Shown: positions 26,232 to 37,560 of the stretch, one piece after another
How positions within the stretch are numbered: position 1 is the first letter of the stretch
Layout of the letters: each line of letters begins with the position of its first letter
Origin: Granulosicoccus sp.
GTDB lineage: Bacteria; Pseudomonadota; Gammaproteobacteria; Granulosicoccales; Granulosicoccaceae
Direction of reading: 5' to 3'
Assembly (NCBI GenBank): GCA_023301795.1
Contig: JALZVU010000027.1
Span: 1-64,000 of the forward strand
DNA: 64,000 bases
Notes under the pieces: model-generated
Database searches by the model: none
What the model was told of the DNA's origin: nothing
Seen by the model: the letters and a program-made list of their open reading frames with translations, nothing else
Position numbers and translations under genes: made by a program

Positions 26232-27281
26232 ATGAATAGCGACAGTAGCGATCTTCTGCTCGACGTTAACAATTTACGGGTAGAGATCGCTCAGAGACAA
26301 GGCACACTAACGCCGGTTGATGATGTCAGTTTTAAAATCAATGCGGGCGAGATTGTGGGTGTCGTAGGGGAGTCGGGCGCTGGTAAATCGATAACTGGAG
26401 CCGCCATCATTGGATTACTTGAGCGTCCTGCAGGTATTGCTGGCGGCACTGTGTCACTGCTTGGTCAACGCATAGATAACCTTCCGCTCAAAGAGCTGAG
26501 AAAGATCAGGGGCTCTCAGATAGGCACTATTTTCCAAGACCCACTCACCAGCCTTAATCCCTTGCAGCGTATTGGCGATCAATTGGCTGAGACAGCATTA
26601 GCGCACCTTCCTGTGTCTCGATCTGAAGCGCGAGACCTTGCGTTGGCAGCACTGGAAGATGTTGGCATTCCAGGAGCTGCTCAACGCCTGAATGCTTATC
26701 CACATGAATTTTCTGGAGGTATGCGCCAACGTGTTGTTATTGCATTAGCACTTATTGCAGAGCCATCGCTGGTGATTGCCGATGAACCCACCACAGCGCT
26801 GGATGTTTCTGTGCAAGCACAGATTCTTACATTGCTAAAAGATCTGTGTTTAAAGCGTGGGATGGGCGTGATGCTGATAACGCACGATATGGGTGTGATT
26901 GCAGAGACCACGGATAGGGTGGTTGTTCTCTATGCCGGGCGTGTCGCTGAGGTTGGGCCAACGGCTAGCGTTATGCGAGCCCCGTTGCATCCTTATACCG
27001 CAGGGCTAATGGGAGCAACACCCAGCGCCACACGCAGGCAAGGCGAGCGATTGCAGCAAATACCAGGTTCTATGCCAAGTTTACGTAATGCAACTGTGGG
27101 GTGTGCGTTTGCGGCCCGCTGCCAGCACGTTATGCCGCAATGCATCGATGTGCGTCCGCCGCTGATAGAGCATGAGAGCCATGAGGTTGCGTGCTACCTG
27201 CACGATCCCACTGTGGCGCCAGATGGCGCGAGACATCAGCTCATCAGTAGTCACGGTAACAGCGATGGAGTAGGGCAATGA
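26232..27281 (+). CDS. Peptide ABC transporter ATPase (DppD-like)
   Basis: A 349-residue ABC ATPase. Walker A is GVVGESGAGKSITGAAI, the signature FSGGMRQRVVIALAL, and Walker B VIADEPTTALD. The C-terminal oligopeptide-transporter extension (PGSMPSLRNATVGCAFAARC with a late cysteine cluster) is typical of DppD/OppD. GAGGG lies 8 bases before ATG 26232; in-frame GTG 26208 and ATG 26211, closer to the permease stop, are alternatives. It works with the DppF-like ATPase as a heterodimer. Confidence 0.92.
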   Translation: MNSDSSDLLLDVNNLRVEIAQRQGTLTPVDDVSFKINAGEIVGVVGESGAGKSITGAAIIGLLERPAGIAGGTVSLLGQRIDNLPLKELRKIRGSQIGTIFQDPLTSLNPLQRIGDQLAETALAHLPVSRSEARDLALAALEDVGIPGAAQRLNAYPHEFSGGMRQRVVIALALIAEPSLVIADEPTTALDVSVQAQILTLLKDLCLKRGMGVMLITHDMGVIAETTDRVVVLYAGRVAEVGPTASVMRAPLHPYTAGLMGATPSATRRQGERLQQIPGSMPSLRNATVGCAFAARCQHVMPQCIDVRPPLIEHESHEVACYLHDPTVAPDGARHQLISSHGNSDGVGQ

Positions 27282-27315
27282 TTCAGTACGCTCACACGGT
27301 CGATAAGGCAACATC

Positions 27316-28359
27316 ATGGTCCAGAACATGAGCCGCGCGCTGGTTGAGGTGCAAGGGCTTGGAAAACGTTTTGATGTATCAAGCCCCTGGTTAAACCGGG
27401 TGCTGGCCAGAGAGCCTAAGCGCTACCTGAGTGCTGTGGAGTCGGTGGATTTTGTCATCGAGAAAGGTACCACGTTTGCACTTGTGGGTGAATCTGGTTC
27501 TGGTAAATCCACGATTGCCAAGATGTTGGTGGGGCTTATGCCTCCCAGTACGGGTCGGGTGGTCATTGACGGTGTTGATCTGATGCAGGCTGATGCTCTG
27601 GAACAGAATCAGCTCAGGCGACGTATACAGATGATTTTTCAAGACCCCTATGCCAGCCTCAACCCCCGCTGGCGTATTGACGAGATTATCGGTGAGCCGG
27701 TTCTGGCGTTTGAGCCTGAGATTAGTCGCAGGGACAGAAGTCGCCGAGTGGCAGAGCTTTTGGAGCAAGTTGGGTTGTCGGCTACCGATGCGCACCGTTA
27801 TCCACACGAATTTTCTGGTGGGCAACGTCAGCGTATCGGTATTGCTCGCGCGCTGGCGTCCAAGCCTGAGCTTATCGTCTGCGACGAACCCACATCAGCA
27901 CTGGATGTATCTGTACAGGCGCAAGTCCTGAATTTGATGCGCGATTTGCAAACTGAATTGGGGCTTACGTACCTGTTTATTACCCATGATCTTTCTGTGG
28001 TCCGTTACATGGCCGATGCCATTGGTGTTTTGTATCTTGGCAGTCTGGTCGAGAGCGCGCCAGCAAGCTCGTTATTTGATACTCCGCAGCATCCCTATAC
28101 ACGCATGTTGCTAGAAGCTGCCCCTCGTCTGGATGGTTTCGGGCGGCAGCACCAACCGCCTGCTGGTGAGATCCCCGATCCGATTAACCGACCATCGGGC
28201 TGTTTTTATCACCCTCGTTGTCCTTTTGTGACGCCCAAGTGTGCTCAAGAACAACCCCTGCAACGTAGTATGGGGCAGGCGCAAGTGGCTTGTCATGAGG
28301 TTGAACGACTTCCTGTTTATCACCCTGGACAGGTGATAGAGCCGTCTGTTTCGAATTAA
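27316..28359 (+). CDS. Peptide ABC transporter ATPase (DppF-like)
   Basis: A 347-residue second ATPase. Walker A LVGESGSGKSTIAKML, signature FSGGQRQRIGIARAL, Walker B IVCDEPTSALD, H-loop LFITHDLSVVRYMAD. The C-terminal extension IPDPINRPSGCFYHPRCPF is the standard DppF/OppF tail, whose cysteines can bind an iron-sulfur cluster in some homologues. It closes the five-gene importer operon. Confidence 0.93.
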   Translation: MVQNMSRALVEVQGLGKRFDVSSPWLNRVLAREPKRYLSAVESVDFVIEKGTTFALVGESGSGKSTIAKMLVGLMPPSTGRVVIDGVDLMQADALEQNQLRRRIQMIFQDPYASLNPRWRIDEIIGEPVLAFEPEISRRDRSRRVAELLEQVGLSATDAHRYPHEFSGGQRQRIGIARALASKPELIVCDEPTSALDVSVQAQVLNLMRDLQTELGLTYLFITHDLSVVRYMADAIGVLYLGSLVESAPASSLFDTPQHPYTRMLLEAAPRLDGFGRQHQPPAGEIPDPINRPSGCFYHPRCPFVTPKCAQEQPLQRSMGQAQVACHEVERLPVYHPGQVIEPSVSN

Positions 28360-28382
28360 ACAGCAAGTAGCAACTAGTTAAT

Positions 28383-28425
28383 AGTAAGCAGTCAGAATCT
28401 GGTGATAACCAGTCAGCAGTAAGCA
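28383..28425. repeat. Short degenerate repeats and hairpin in the importer-NUDIX gap
   Basis: AGTAAGCA occurs at 28383-28390 and 28418-28425, each next to a CAGTCAG-like stretch, around a small CTGGT/ACCAG hairpin. It resembles the low-complexity oligonucleotide repeats found elsewhere in this window. No function is evident. Confidence 0.4.
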
Positions 28426-28449
28426 ATTTCATCTGAGTTCTAACAACCC

Positions 28450-29061
28450 ATGGCCAAATCCACAAAAGCACGTCAATGGAGTCTGGAGGCGCGAAAAACG
28501 GTACACCAAGGGTTCTATCAGATTGATTCTGTGGCGTTTCGACATGAACTTCATGCTGGAGGCAGCACAGACCTTGTTGAGAGGGAGCTGTTTGTACGTG
28601 GCAACGTCGTGGGTGTTATTCCCTATGATCCCGCTACTGATAGCGTTGTGTTGCTTGAGCAATTTCGCATAGGCGCCATGCACCAGATTCCTGATCCGTG
28701 GCTCACTGAAATTGTTGCTGGCATGATTGATACTGACGAGACACCCGAGCAGGTAGCGATTCGTGAGGCTTATGAGGAAGCTGGCCTGAACCTTAAAAGT
28801 GTGGAATTGGTCTCGCATTACCTGGCAAGCCCAGGTGCAAGCACAGAGGAGGTCTTTATCTTTTATGCGGAAACCGATCTTTCTGACATTGGTGGCAATC
28901 ATGGATTGGCCGATGAGGATGAAGATATCCGTGTCAGTGTCGTTAGCGCAGAAGAGGCGTTTGAGCTGATGGACAAAGGTGTCGTTAAAAATGCGCTCAG
29001 CATTATTGGCTTGCAGTGGTTGAAGCTCAAGCGAGCTGGACTCACATCCACGAGAAGCTAG
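28450..29061 (+). CDS. nudF: NUDIX hydrolase, ADP-ribose pyrophosphatase type
   Basis: A 203-residue NUDIX enzyme, the length of NudF/TrgB. These hydrolyse ADP-ribose to AMP and ribose-5-phosphate. The NUDIX box occupies residues about 91-113: GMIDTDETPEQVAIREAYEE is followed by AGL, with all catalytic Glu/Arg positions kept. Upstream are VGVIPYDPATDSVVLLEQFR and a proline typical of the ADP-ribose subgroup about 15 residues after the box (SPGASTEEVFIFYAE). It stands alone between the importer and the receiver genes. Substrate specificity is inferred from the subgroup. Confidence 0.88.
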   Translation: MAKSTKARQWSLEARKTVHQGFYQIDSVAFRHELHAGGSTDLVERELFVRGNVVGVIPYDPATDSVVLLEQFRIGAMHQIPDPWLTEIVAGMIDTDETPEQVAIREAYEEAGLNLKSVELVSHYLASPGASTEEVFIFYAETDLSDIGGNHGLADEDEDIRVSVVSAEEAFELMDKGVVKNALSIIGLQWLKLKRAGLTSTRS

Positions 29062-29285
29062 CGCAAGCATCCCATTCGAGGCGTCTGGCGCTTACCGCGG
29101 CCAGCTGGTATCGATTAACTCAAAGTAACCGCTGCGCGTTCAAGTACACATAGATAGGGAGATGTAACCCACATATCAGCGCAAGTAACACCTTGTTAGC
29201 GTGATTCAGTAGCGATGCGCTCTCAGGGGTTAGCTCGGCGAGCCGTTAGCACCTCCAGACACCGTTACTCGATAATAATAATAAA

Positions 29286-29648
29286 ATGAAAAACGCTCTG
29301 GTAGTAGAAGACGACAAGAAAATCTCGATGGCTCTGACTATACGTCTGGCGTCAATGGGGTACCAGGTGGATTCAGCGCCTGATGCGGTCTACGCAATGA
29401 ATGCCGCGGTAAAATGTAAACCTGAAGTCGTGCTGCTCGACATTAACCTGCCAGGTGGGAATGGCTTTGTTGTCGCGGACCGAATGCGTGCTTCAGCCGC
29501 TTTGGCAGGAACTCCCATTATTTTCATAACAGCCAGTAAGGATCCGGAGATGAGAATGAAGGCTGGCGGGTACAGCTCATCACTTTTTCTGGAAAAACCT
29601 TTTCGGGTGGGGCAACTCTCAGACGCTATCGAGCAGCTGTGCCACTAG
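29286..29648 (+). CDS. Stand-alone response-regulator receiver protein
   Basis: A 120-residue CheY-like protein with only the receiver domain. The acidic pair is in VVEDDKK, the phospho-acceptor is Asp52 in VVLLDINLPGG, Thr82 in FITASKD and Lys104 in LFLEKPF. All the residues needed for phosphotransfer are present. There is no output domain, and no histidine kinase is encoded in the window. The gap upstream (224 bases) shows no clear promoter. It is probably part of a phosphorelay with an orphan kinase elsewhere. Confidence 0.88.
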   Translation: MKNALVVEDDKKISMALTIRLASMGYQVDSAPDAVYAMNAAVKCKPEVVLLDINLPGGNGFVVADRMRASAALAGTPIIFITASKDPEMRMKAGGYSSSLFLEKPFRVGQLSDAIEQLCH

Positions 29649-29688
29649 TATCGGCACACCGCGTTGATACACGACAATATCGCCTGAG

Positions 29689-30075
29689 ATGACCAACTCA
29701 ACCACTATCCTGCTCGTGGAAGATGATCGCCATATCGCCTTGGCGTTTCAGATCCGATTGCGTGCGGGTGGTTTTAAAGTGCGACTGGCTGCTACCGTCG
29801 CAGAGGCTATCGAAGCCGCAGAGTGTGCGATGCCAGATGTGGCTCTATTGGATATTAATCTGCCTGATGGGGACGGAATAGAGCTAATGCAGCATCTATT
29901 GTCACTAGAGGAGGGCTCCAATATTCGTTGTATTATTATGACTGCAAGCCGCAAACCGGGGCTGCGTGAATATGCGTTGGCAATGGGCGCACGTGCATTC
30001 CTGGAGAAGCCGTTCTCCTCAGGCGCGCTGATTGAAATTATTGAAAATGACGGATTCTCAACAAAAGCCTCATAG
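29689..30075 (+). CDS. Second stand-alone response-regulator receiver protein
   Basis: A 128-residue receiver-only protein. Key residues: acidic pair in LVEDDRH, Asp55 in VALLDINLPDGDG, Thr85 in IIMTASRKP and Lys107 in AFLEKPFS. It shares the DINLP and LEKPF signatures with the gene just upstream, 40 bases away, so the two look like a tandem duplication that has diverged. It is convergent with roxA, with 19 bases between stops. Confidence 0.88.
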   Translation: MTNSTTILLVEDDRHIALAFQIRLRAGGFKVRLAATVAEAIEAAECAMPDVALLDINLPDGDGIELMQHLLSLEEGSNIRCIIMTASRKPGLREYALAMGARAFLEKPFSSGALIEIIENDGFSTKAS

Positions 30076-30094
30076 CTTGCAAAGGTGCGCAGGC

Positions 30095-31261
30095 TTAGTC
30101 ATCCGAGACCAGGAGGCTGCCCAGTGAGATCAATGTCTGAATTGCTGTGACATCATTATCCTGACAATCAATCGTTCCGAATTCCACACTGGATAGAGCG
30201 CTACAAAGGTGGCGTGCAAACTCTATCGAGCAGCTAAGACATTCGCCGTCAACAAACAACTCTGCCTGATGGCTTGACACGCCAATCCAGGCAAACCGAC
30301 TGAACGGTGCTTTTACAAAATCCATATCGTTGAAGCTGGCTTTGTTAAAGTCTTCGCCACCGTTGTCATCATCCAGGGTCGCGATAGAATCAGATTCAGT
30401 CAGCCATCGTCCCGCTAGCTGAGCAAAATCCGAATCACTAAGTTGTGTGGCTTTTGTCCATATCGCTTTAAAGCGATGAACGCTGGCATCGGATATTTCC
30501 CCGTGCTGTGATGGTGTCAATGCGCCATCGGTGTAGCGTTCGGTCGCCATTGTGTCGCTGATTAATTCTGCAATTCTGGAGACAAAATCAGGTAATCGTG
30601 GTGCTCGAAACCCTACTGACCACGTGGTGCAATCATCACCTTTGGCGATACCGTGATGTGCCATATTAGGCGGTAGATACAGCATGTCGCCAGGGTTTAG
30701 GTCCCAGGTATCACTTGCCTGGAAGTTCGCCAGTATTTTGAGATCTCCATCTTTACGCATCTCATGAATGGTGTCTGTTCGTGCATCAATCTGCCAGGTT
30801 CGTACTCCACTGCCTTGCAACAGAAACACATCATACTCATCCACATGAGCACCCACTGAGGCACCATCAGGTGCATAGCTGATCATGAGATCATCGATAC
30901 GCCAATCAGGTATAAATCGGAAAGGTTGTAGATACGCTTTGAATTCTGGCAAGTGCTTTTCGATATCGGTAACCAGTAGAGACCAGTTGTTATCGGTTAG
31001 CGTGCTGAAACGATCCTCATCAAAGGGGCCTTGTTCTAAGTGGTATGCAGCGTTGTCATCCTGGGTGATGATGCGCCCGGCTGTGTCAGGTTCGAGCGCC
31101 AAGCCTGCAAGCTCATCCGCAGGCAGGGGCGTGTCGAAGTCAGGAAATGCTTGCCGGATCAGCAGCGGTTTCTGTTGCCAGTACTCTTTTAGAAAACGTT
31201 TTTCATCGATCCCTTCTGGCCAATGGATAACATCGTTAAAAAGTGAGAAGGTGTCAGGCAT
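30095..31261 (-). CDS. roxA: Ribosomal protein uL16 arginine hydroxylase (RoxA/YcfD family)
   Basis: A 388-residue JmjC/cupin-type Fe(II)/2-oxoglutarate oxygenase. E. coli RoxA (YcfD) hydroxylates Arg81 of L16. The iron triad is visible: His and Asp in SVGAHVDEYDVFLLQ near residues 138-140, and the second His in LYLPPNMAHHGIAKG near 202. The N-terminal EYWQQKPLLIRQAFPDF segment is characteristic. The C-terminal winged-helix half is present. It lies 17 bases downstream of purB in the same direction, a pairing also seen in other gammaproteobacteria. Confidence 0.92.
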   Translation of the reverse strand: MPDTFSLFNDVIHWPEGIDEKRFLKEYWQQKPLLIRQAFPDFDTPLPADELAGLALEPDTAGRIITQDDNAAYHLEQGPFDEDRFSTLTDNNWSLLVTDIEKHLPEFKAYLQPFRFIPDWRIDDLMISYAPDGASVGAHVDEYDVFLLQGSGVRTWQIDARTDTIHEMRKDGDLKILANFQASDTWDLNPGDMLYLPPNMAHHGIAKGDDCTTWSVGFRAPRLPDFVSRIAELISDTMATERYTDGALTPSQHGEISDASVHRFKAIWTKATQLSDSDFAQLAGRWLTESDSIATLDDDNGGEDFNKASFNDMDFVKAPFSRFAWIGVSSHQAELFVDGECLSCSIEFARHLCSALSSVEFGTIDCQDNDVTAIQTLISLGSLLVSDD

Positions 31262-31278
31262 TGTTTTATTGTAAGTCT

Positions 31279-32682
<1,404 letters not shown>

Positions 32683-32731
32683 CTATCTCTACCCGGTGAT
32701 GCGGCCTTATGTTGGACGATTACTGGGGAGT

Positions 32732-32775
32732 TGTAGGTCTGATGACTGTAGGTCTGGTTACTATGAGTCTGGTAA
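32732..32775. repeat. Degenerate short direct repeats beside tRNA-Val
   Basis: TGTAGGTCTG occurs at 32732-32741 and 32747-32756, with a degraded third copy (AGTCTGG) a little further on. The period is about 15 bases. It lies between purB and the tRNA gene and codes for nothing convincing. Confidence 0.45.
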
Positions 32776-32804
32776 CTAACACTGACAACATTTTGGGGAA
32801 AAAT

Positions 32805-32881
32805 TGGTAGGCGCGATTGGATTCGAACCAACGACCCCCACCATGTCAAGGTGATGCTCTAACCAACTGAGCTACGCGCCT
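32805..32881 (-). tRNA. tRNA-Val (GAC)
   Basis: A 77-base cloverleaf on the minus strand. Acceptor AGGCGCG pairs with CGCGCCT; the D arm includes AGCTCAGTTGGTTAGAGC. The anticodon loop TTGACAT gives anticodon GAC; the T arm is GTTGG-TTCGAAT-CCAAT. CCA is encoded at 32805-32807. Confidence 0.95.
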
Positions 32882-33000
32882 GCCGTTGGGCGGTAGTGTA
32901 AGCAAGTGGCCGCCGAAGGTCAACAATGATCTACACTGTCTTTGCGAAATAGTTACTCCTCTTTGTTAAAGTAATACAATGTTGTTCCCAAAGGATCCAA

Positions 33001-33057
33001 GTGGCCTCTCGTAGCGGCCACCACTGACCCAAATACGTGGCCCATTGTGTGGGTCAC
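33001..33057 (+). promoter_or_regulatory. thrS leader: two hairpins displaying threonine anticodons
   Basis: Hairpin 1 (33001-33021) pairs GTGGCC with GGCCAC around the loop TCTCGTAGC; its central seven bases CTCGTAG read as an anticodon loop with U33 and anticodon CGU. Hairpin 2 (33037-33057) pairs GTGGCCC with GGGTCAC (one G-U); the seven-base loop ATTGTGT again has U33 and anticodon UGU. Both are threonine anticodons. In E. coli, ThrRS represses thrS translation by binding leader stem-loops that mimic tRNA-Thr. This leader sits 31 bases before the GTG start, with AGGA at 33074-33077. An autoregulatory operator is the natural reading, though untested. Confidence 0.65.
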
Positions 33058-33087
33058 CACTGATGCTCACCCCAGGACTAAAATACC

Positions 33088-35028
33088 GTGCCTATCATTA
33101 CACTCCCCGACGACTCGACTCGTCAGTACCCTAATCCCGTAACGGTTATGGACGTGGCTGCCGATATCGGCGCCGGGCTCGCCAAGGCCACACTCGCAGG
33201 TATTGTTGATGGTGAATTGGTGGATGCCAGTCATGTCATGGAAGGCGATGCCAGACTGGCTGTAGTCACTAATAAAAGCGAAGAGGCGCTACCGCTTTTG
33301 CGGCACAGCACCGCTCATTTGCTTGCTCAAGCGGTGAAACAACTTTTCCCGAAAGCACAAGTGTCGATAGGCCCCGTCATAGAAGGCGGTTTTTACTACG
33401 ACTTTGATTACGAACGATCCTTCACTCCCGAAGATCTTGAGAGTATTGAGAAACGCATGAAAGAGTTGGCTGAGCAGGCCATTTCATTGCAACGCTCTAC
33501 TGTCAGCCGCGATGACGCCCTGCAGATGTTTAAAGACATGGGTGAGGATTACAAGACGCAGATTATCGACAGCATCCCTGGCAACGAAACCTTGTCACTG
33601 TACGCTCAAGGAGACTTTACCGATCTATGTCGTGGTCCTCATGTGCCTCACACTGGTCATCTCAAGGCCTTCAAACTGACCAAGCTGGCGGGCGCTTATT
33701 GGCGCGGTGATTCAAACAACGCCATGCTGCAGCGAATTTACGGTACCGCGTTTGCCAATCCTAAAGAGCTCAAAACCTACCTGCATAACCTGGCAGAGGC
33801 GGAAAAGCGCGACCATCGCCGAATTGGCAAGCAGCAAGATCTGTTTCACCTTCAGGACGAGGCGCCGGGTATGGTTTTCTGGCACCCCAAGGGGTGGGCC
33901 ATTTACCTGGCTGTAGAAAACTACATGCGTGAGCAACAAGTGAAACATGGCTATCAGGAAATCAAAACGCCGCAAGTAGTCGATTTTTCCTTGTGGGAGC
34001 GCAGTGGTCATGCAGATAAATTTGGCGACGACATGTTCACGGTGCAAACCGATGATAAGCATTACGCTGTCAAGCCAATGAACTGCCCGTGCCATGTGCA
34101 GGTGTTCAATCAGGGGCTTAAAAGTTACCGAGACCTGCCGTTGCGACTGGCAGAATTTGGTTCATGTCACCGTAACGAGATGTCGGGCGCTCTGCACGGC
34201 ATCATGCGTGTACGTGCCTTTACTCAAGACGATGCGCATGTTTTCTGCACAGAAGCGCAGATTCAGGAAGAGGTCAGTGCCTTCATCGATTTTCTACACA
34301 ATGTTTATGACGACTTTGGCTTTACCGAGATTATCTATCGTTTATCAACGCGGCCACCTAACCGGGTAGGTAGCGATGAGGCGTGGGACAAAGCTGAAAC
34401 TGCGTTGGCACAAGCTCTGGATGCCAAGCAACTTCCCTGGCAAGAGCTACCAGGCGAGGGTGCTTTTTACGGACCAAAAATTGAGTTTTCCCTGAAAGAC
34501 TGTATTGGCCGTGTTTGGCAATGCGGCACCATGCAGGTAGATTTTTCGATGCCGGGTCGTCTGGACGCTAGCTATATTGATGAGAACGGTGAGCGTCAGA
34601 TACCCGTCATGTTGCATCGTGCGATTCTGGGTTCCTTCGAACGATTCATTGGTATCCTTATCGAGAATTTCGAGGGGAAACTGCCGTTATGGCTCTCTCC
34701 TGTGCAAGCAGTTGTCATGAACATTACCGACAAGCAGAGTTCTTTCGTTGAAGAAGTGGCAGAAGTGTTGCAAAATAGCGGGTTACGTGTACAGAGTGAC
34801 GTGCGCAATGAGAAGATCGGTTTCAAGATTCGCGAATGGACACTGCAACGTGTTCCGTATTTGCTGGTTGCTGGAGACCGTGAAGTAGAAAGCAGGTCCA
34901 TCGCTGTGCGTACGCGCAACGGAGAGGATCTTGGCGTTTTAACTTTGGAAGAACTTAATTTGATGCTTAATAATGAGGTCGCAAATCGCGGCCGTGGTGC
35001 TGTGAATACAGCCGCGAAGGAGGGCTGA
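33088..35028 (+). CDS. thrS: Threonyl-tRNA synthetase
   Basis: A 646-residue class II synthetase (E. coli 642). Domains in order: TGS domain (residues 1-62), editing domain with [11 protein letters not shown] and LCRGPHVP, catalytic core from about 240 with motif 2 ([15 protein letters not shown]) and motif 3 ([15 protein letters not shown]), and anticodon-binding domain from about 535. The zinc ligands are in [17 protein letters not shown] and MLHRAI. The GTG start is preceded by AGGA 10 bases upstream. The infC ribosome-binding site lies within its last codons. Translation is probably controlled through the leader hairpins. Confidence 0.98.
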   Translation: MPIITLPDDSTRQYPNPVTVMDVAADIGAGLAKATLAGIVDGELVDASHVMEGDARLAVVTNKSEEALPLLRHSTAHLLAQAVKQLFPKAQVSIGPVIEGGFYYDFDYERSFTPEDLESIEKRMKELAEQAISLQRSTVSRDDALQMFKDMGEDYKTQIIDSIPGNETLSLYAQGDFTDLCRGPHVPHTGHLKAFKLTKLAGAYWRGDSNNAMLQRIYGTAFANPKELKTYLHNLAEAEKRDHRRIGKQQDLFHLQDEAPGMVFWHPKGWAIYLAVENYMREQQVKHGYQEIKTPQVVDFSLWERSGHADKFGDDMFTVQTDDKHYAVKPMNCPCHVQVFNQGLKSYRDLPLRLAEFGSCHRNEMSGALHGIMRVRAFTQDDAHVFCTEAQIQEEVSAFIDFLHNVYDDFGFTEIIYRLSTRPPNRVGSDEAWDKAETALAQALDAKQLPWQELPGEGAFYGPKIEFSLKDCIGRVWQCGTMQVDFSMPGRLDASYIDENGERQIPVMLHRAILGSFERFIGILIENFEGKLPLWLSPVQAVVMNITDKQSSFVEEVAEVLQNSGLRVQSDVRNEKIGFKIREWTLQRVPYLLVAGDREVESRSIAVRTRNGEDLGVLTLEELNLMLNNEVANRGRGAVNTAAKEG

Positions 35029-35031
35029 TCC

Positions 35032-35550
35032 ATTTCCGCTAAAAAGATTAACCGGAAGAACGAAGAGATTGATGTCTCTGAAGTCAGGCTTATCAATGCC
35101 GAAGGCGAGCAGGTGGGCGTTGTCCCTATCGACAAGGCGCTGGAAACGGCTGCTGAGGCGGGTCTGGATCTGGTAGAAATTTCGCCCAACGTCTCTCCGC
35201 CTGTTTGCAAGATCATGGATCACGGTAGATTCAAGTTCGAGGCTAACAAAAAGCAGAATGCGGGTCGTAAGAAGCAAAAGACTGCGCAGCTTAAGGAAAT
35301 CAAGTTTCGGCCCGGCACTGAGGATGGTGATTACCAGGTGAAATTGAAGAATCTGGTGCGATTTCTGGAAAACGGCGACAAGACAAAAATCACCTTGCGC
35401 TTCCGTGGTCGGGAGATGGCTCACCGCGAGCTTGGAGCCAAGTTGCTCAAGCGGGTAGAGGAAGATTTAGCCGAGTTGGGTACTGTTGAGCAGTTTCCAA
35501 AGCTGGAAGGCCGGCAAATGGTTATGGTTATTGCGCCCAAAAAGCATTAG
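35032..35550 (+). CDS. infC: Translation initiation factor IF-3 (AUU start)
   Basis: A 172-residue IF-3, which keeps ribosomal subunits apart and proofreads initiator codon pairing. The true start is ATT at 35032, with a strong AAGGAGGG (35017-35024) seven bases upstream inside the end of thrS. This gives (M)[19 protein letters not shown], the expected N terminus; the first in-frame ATG would remove much of the N-domain. The N-domain ([19 protein letters not shown]) and C-domain ([19 protein letters not shown]) are both complete. AUU initiation of infC is known in E. coli, where IF-3 discriminates against its own start codon, so the same feedback is expected here. Confidence 0.95.
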   Translation: MSAKKINRKNEEIDVSEVRLINAEGEQVGVVPIDKALETAAEAGLDLVEISPNVSPPVCKIMDHGRFKFEANKKQNAGRKKQKTAQLKEIKFRPGTEDGDYQVKLKNLVRFLENGDKTKITLRFRGREMAHRELGAKLLKRVEEDLAELGTVEQFPKLEGRQMVMVIAPKKH

Positions 35551-35725
35551 AATGTCCGGCTGGTTGGGTGCAAGTTGGCCCAGTTAGTCTGTTGTACCTT
35601 CTATTTGGCTATAAGCTGAATAGAATCAGTAGTTTACAAACACCGCGTTGACGTACCGACACTACGACGTCACCGGTGATCTCGCTCGCAGGCATTTATG
35701 TGCCTCACTAATCAGGAGTCAAACA

Positions 35726-35929
35726 GTGTCCAACAAGCAAAAGTCCGTATCGGGAGCCGCCAAGCGGTTCAAGCGTACGGGTTCTGGCGGCTACAAGCGC
35801 AAGAGCTCGCACATGCGTCACATTCTTACCAAGAAAAGCACCAAGCGTAAGCGTCAGCTTCGCGGTGGAGACATGGTTCATCAGAACGATGTTGTGCTTA
35901 TCAAACGTATGTTGCCCAATCTTCGCTAG
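35726..35929 (+). CDS. rpmI: 50S ribosomal protein bL35
   Basis: A 67-residue basic protein, the normal bL35 length. It begins with GTG at 35726, with AGGAG at 35714-35718 seven bases upstream. [20 protein letters not shown] and [15 protein letters not shown] are diagnostic. It lies 175 bases after infC and 9 before rplT. In E. coli the rpmI-rplT message is repressed by L20 binding upstream of rpmI; the 175-base gap, which has a small AGGCA/TGCCT hairpin near its end, is where such a site would be. Confidence 0.96.
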   Translation: MSNKQKSVSGAAKRFKRTGSGGYKRKSSHMRHILTKKSTKRKRQLRGGDMVHQNDVVLIKRMLPNLR

Positions 35930-35938
35930 GAGCCAGTA

Positions 35939-36316
35939 ATGCCAAGAGTAAAACGCGGCGTCACAGCGCGCGCTGCCCACAAGAAAGTTTTAAAGCAAGC
36001 CAAAGGCTATCGTGGTGCCCGTAGTAAGGTATTTCGAGTTGCCAAACAGGCTGTCACCAAAGCCGGTCAGTACGCCTACCGCGACAGAAAAGCCAAGAAG
36101 CGTGTATTCCGACGTCTCTGGATTGCGCGTATCAACGCTGCTGCACGGGCTAATGACATTACGTACAGCCGTTTGATGCAAGGGCTGAAGATTGCCGGCA
36201 TCGAGGTCGATCGCAAAATGCTAGCTGACCTGGCAGTACATGACGATGCAGCATTTATCGCCATTGTCGGTAAAGCCAAAGCTGTTCTGCCATCAAGTCC
36301 TGCAATACCGGCCTGA
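35939..36316 (+). CDS. rplT: 50S ribosomal protein bL20
   Basis: A 125-residue bL20, needed early in 50S assembly. The N-terminal arm [20 protein letters not shown] and the [19 protein letters not shown]-like segment are diagnostic. AGGAG precedes the ATG by 5-9 bases. The C-terminal 8-9 residues (LPSSPAIPA) extend a little beyond the usual end. A strong terminator follows about 75 bases after the stop. Confidence 0.97.
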   Translation: MPRVKRGVTARAAHKKVLKQAKGYRGARSKVFRVAKQAVTKAGQYAYRDRKAKKRVFRRLWIARINAAARANDITYSRLMQGLKIAGIEVDRKMLADLAVHDDAAFIAIVGKAKAVLPSSPAIPA

Positions 36317-36389
36317 TAGCGTGCGAGGCTGCGCAAGCGGCCCGCAATTGCCAATGTAGTACCAGTTAGATTGGCACTTTATCGACACA

Positions 36390-36426
36390 GGGGAATTCCG
36401 AAGCTTTCGGTATTCCCCTTTTTTTT
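36390..36426 (+). terminator. Intrinsic terminator between rplT and pheS
   Basis: GGGGAAT-T-CCGAA pairs with TTCGG-T-ATTCCCC around a GCT loop, followed by eight T residues (36419-36426). It is a canonical Rho-independent terminator. It lies 60 bases before the pheS start, so it could also work as an attenuator of pheST; I found no phenylalanine-rich leader peptide in front of it. Confidence 0.9.
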
Positions 36427-36471
36427 GTCTGACACAAGCACGGTTAACCCCGTTCAACACCAAACTGCTAA

Positions 36472-37476
<1,005 letters not shown>

Positions 37477-37560
37477 TTTTCAACCGAAGTTCATCCGATA
37501 AAAAGTCGCTACCGTCAATCGACGGACAGCACCTCTTTAGATATACATCAAGGCAGCAGC

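Noticed and set aside
36317-36389. PheM-like leader peptide
   Set aside because: No start codon followed by a run of Phe codons in any plus-strand frame.
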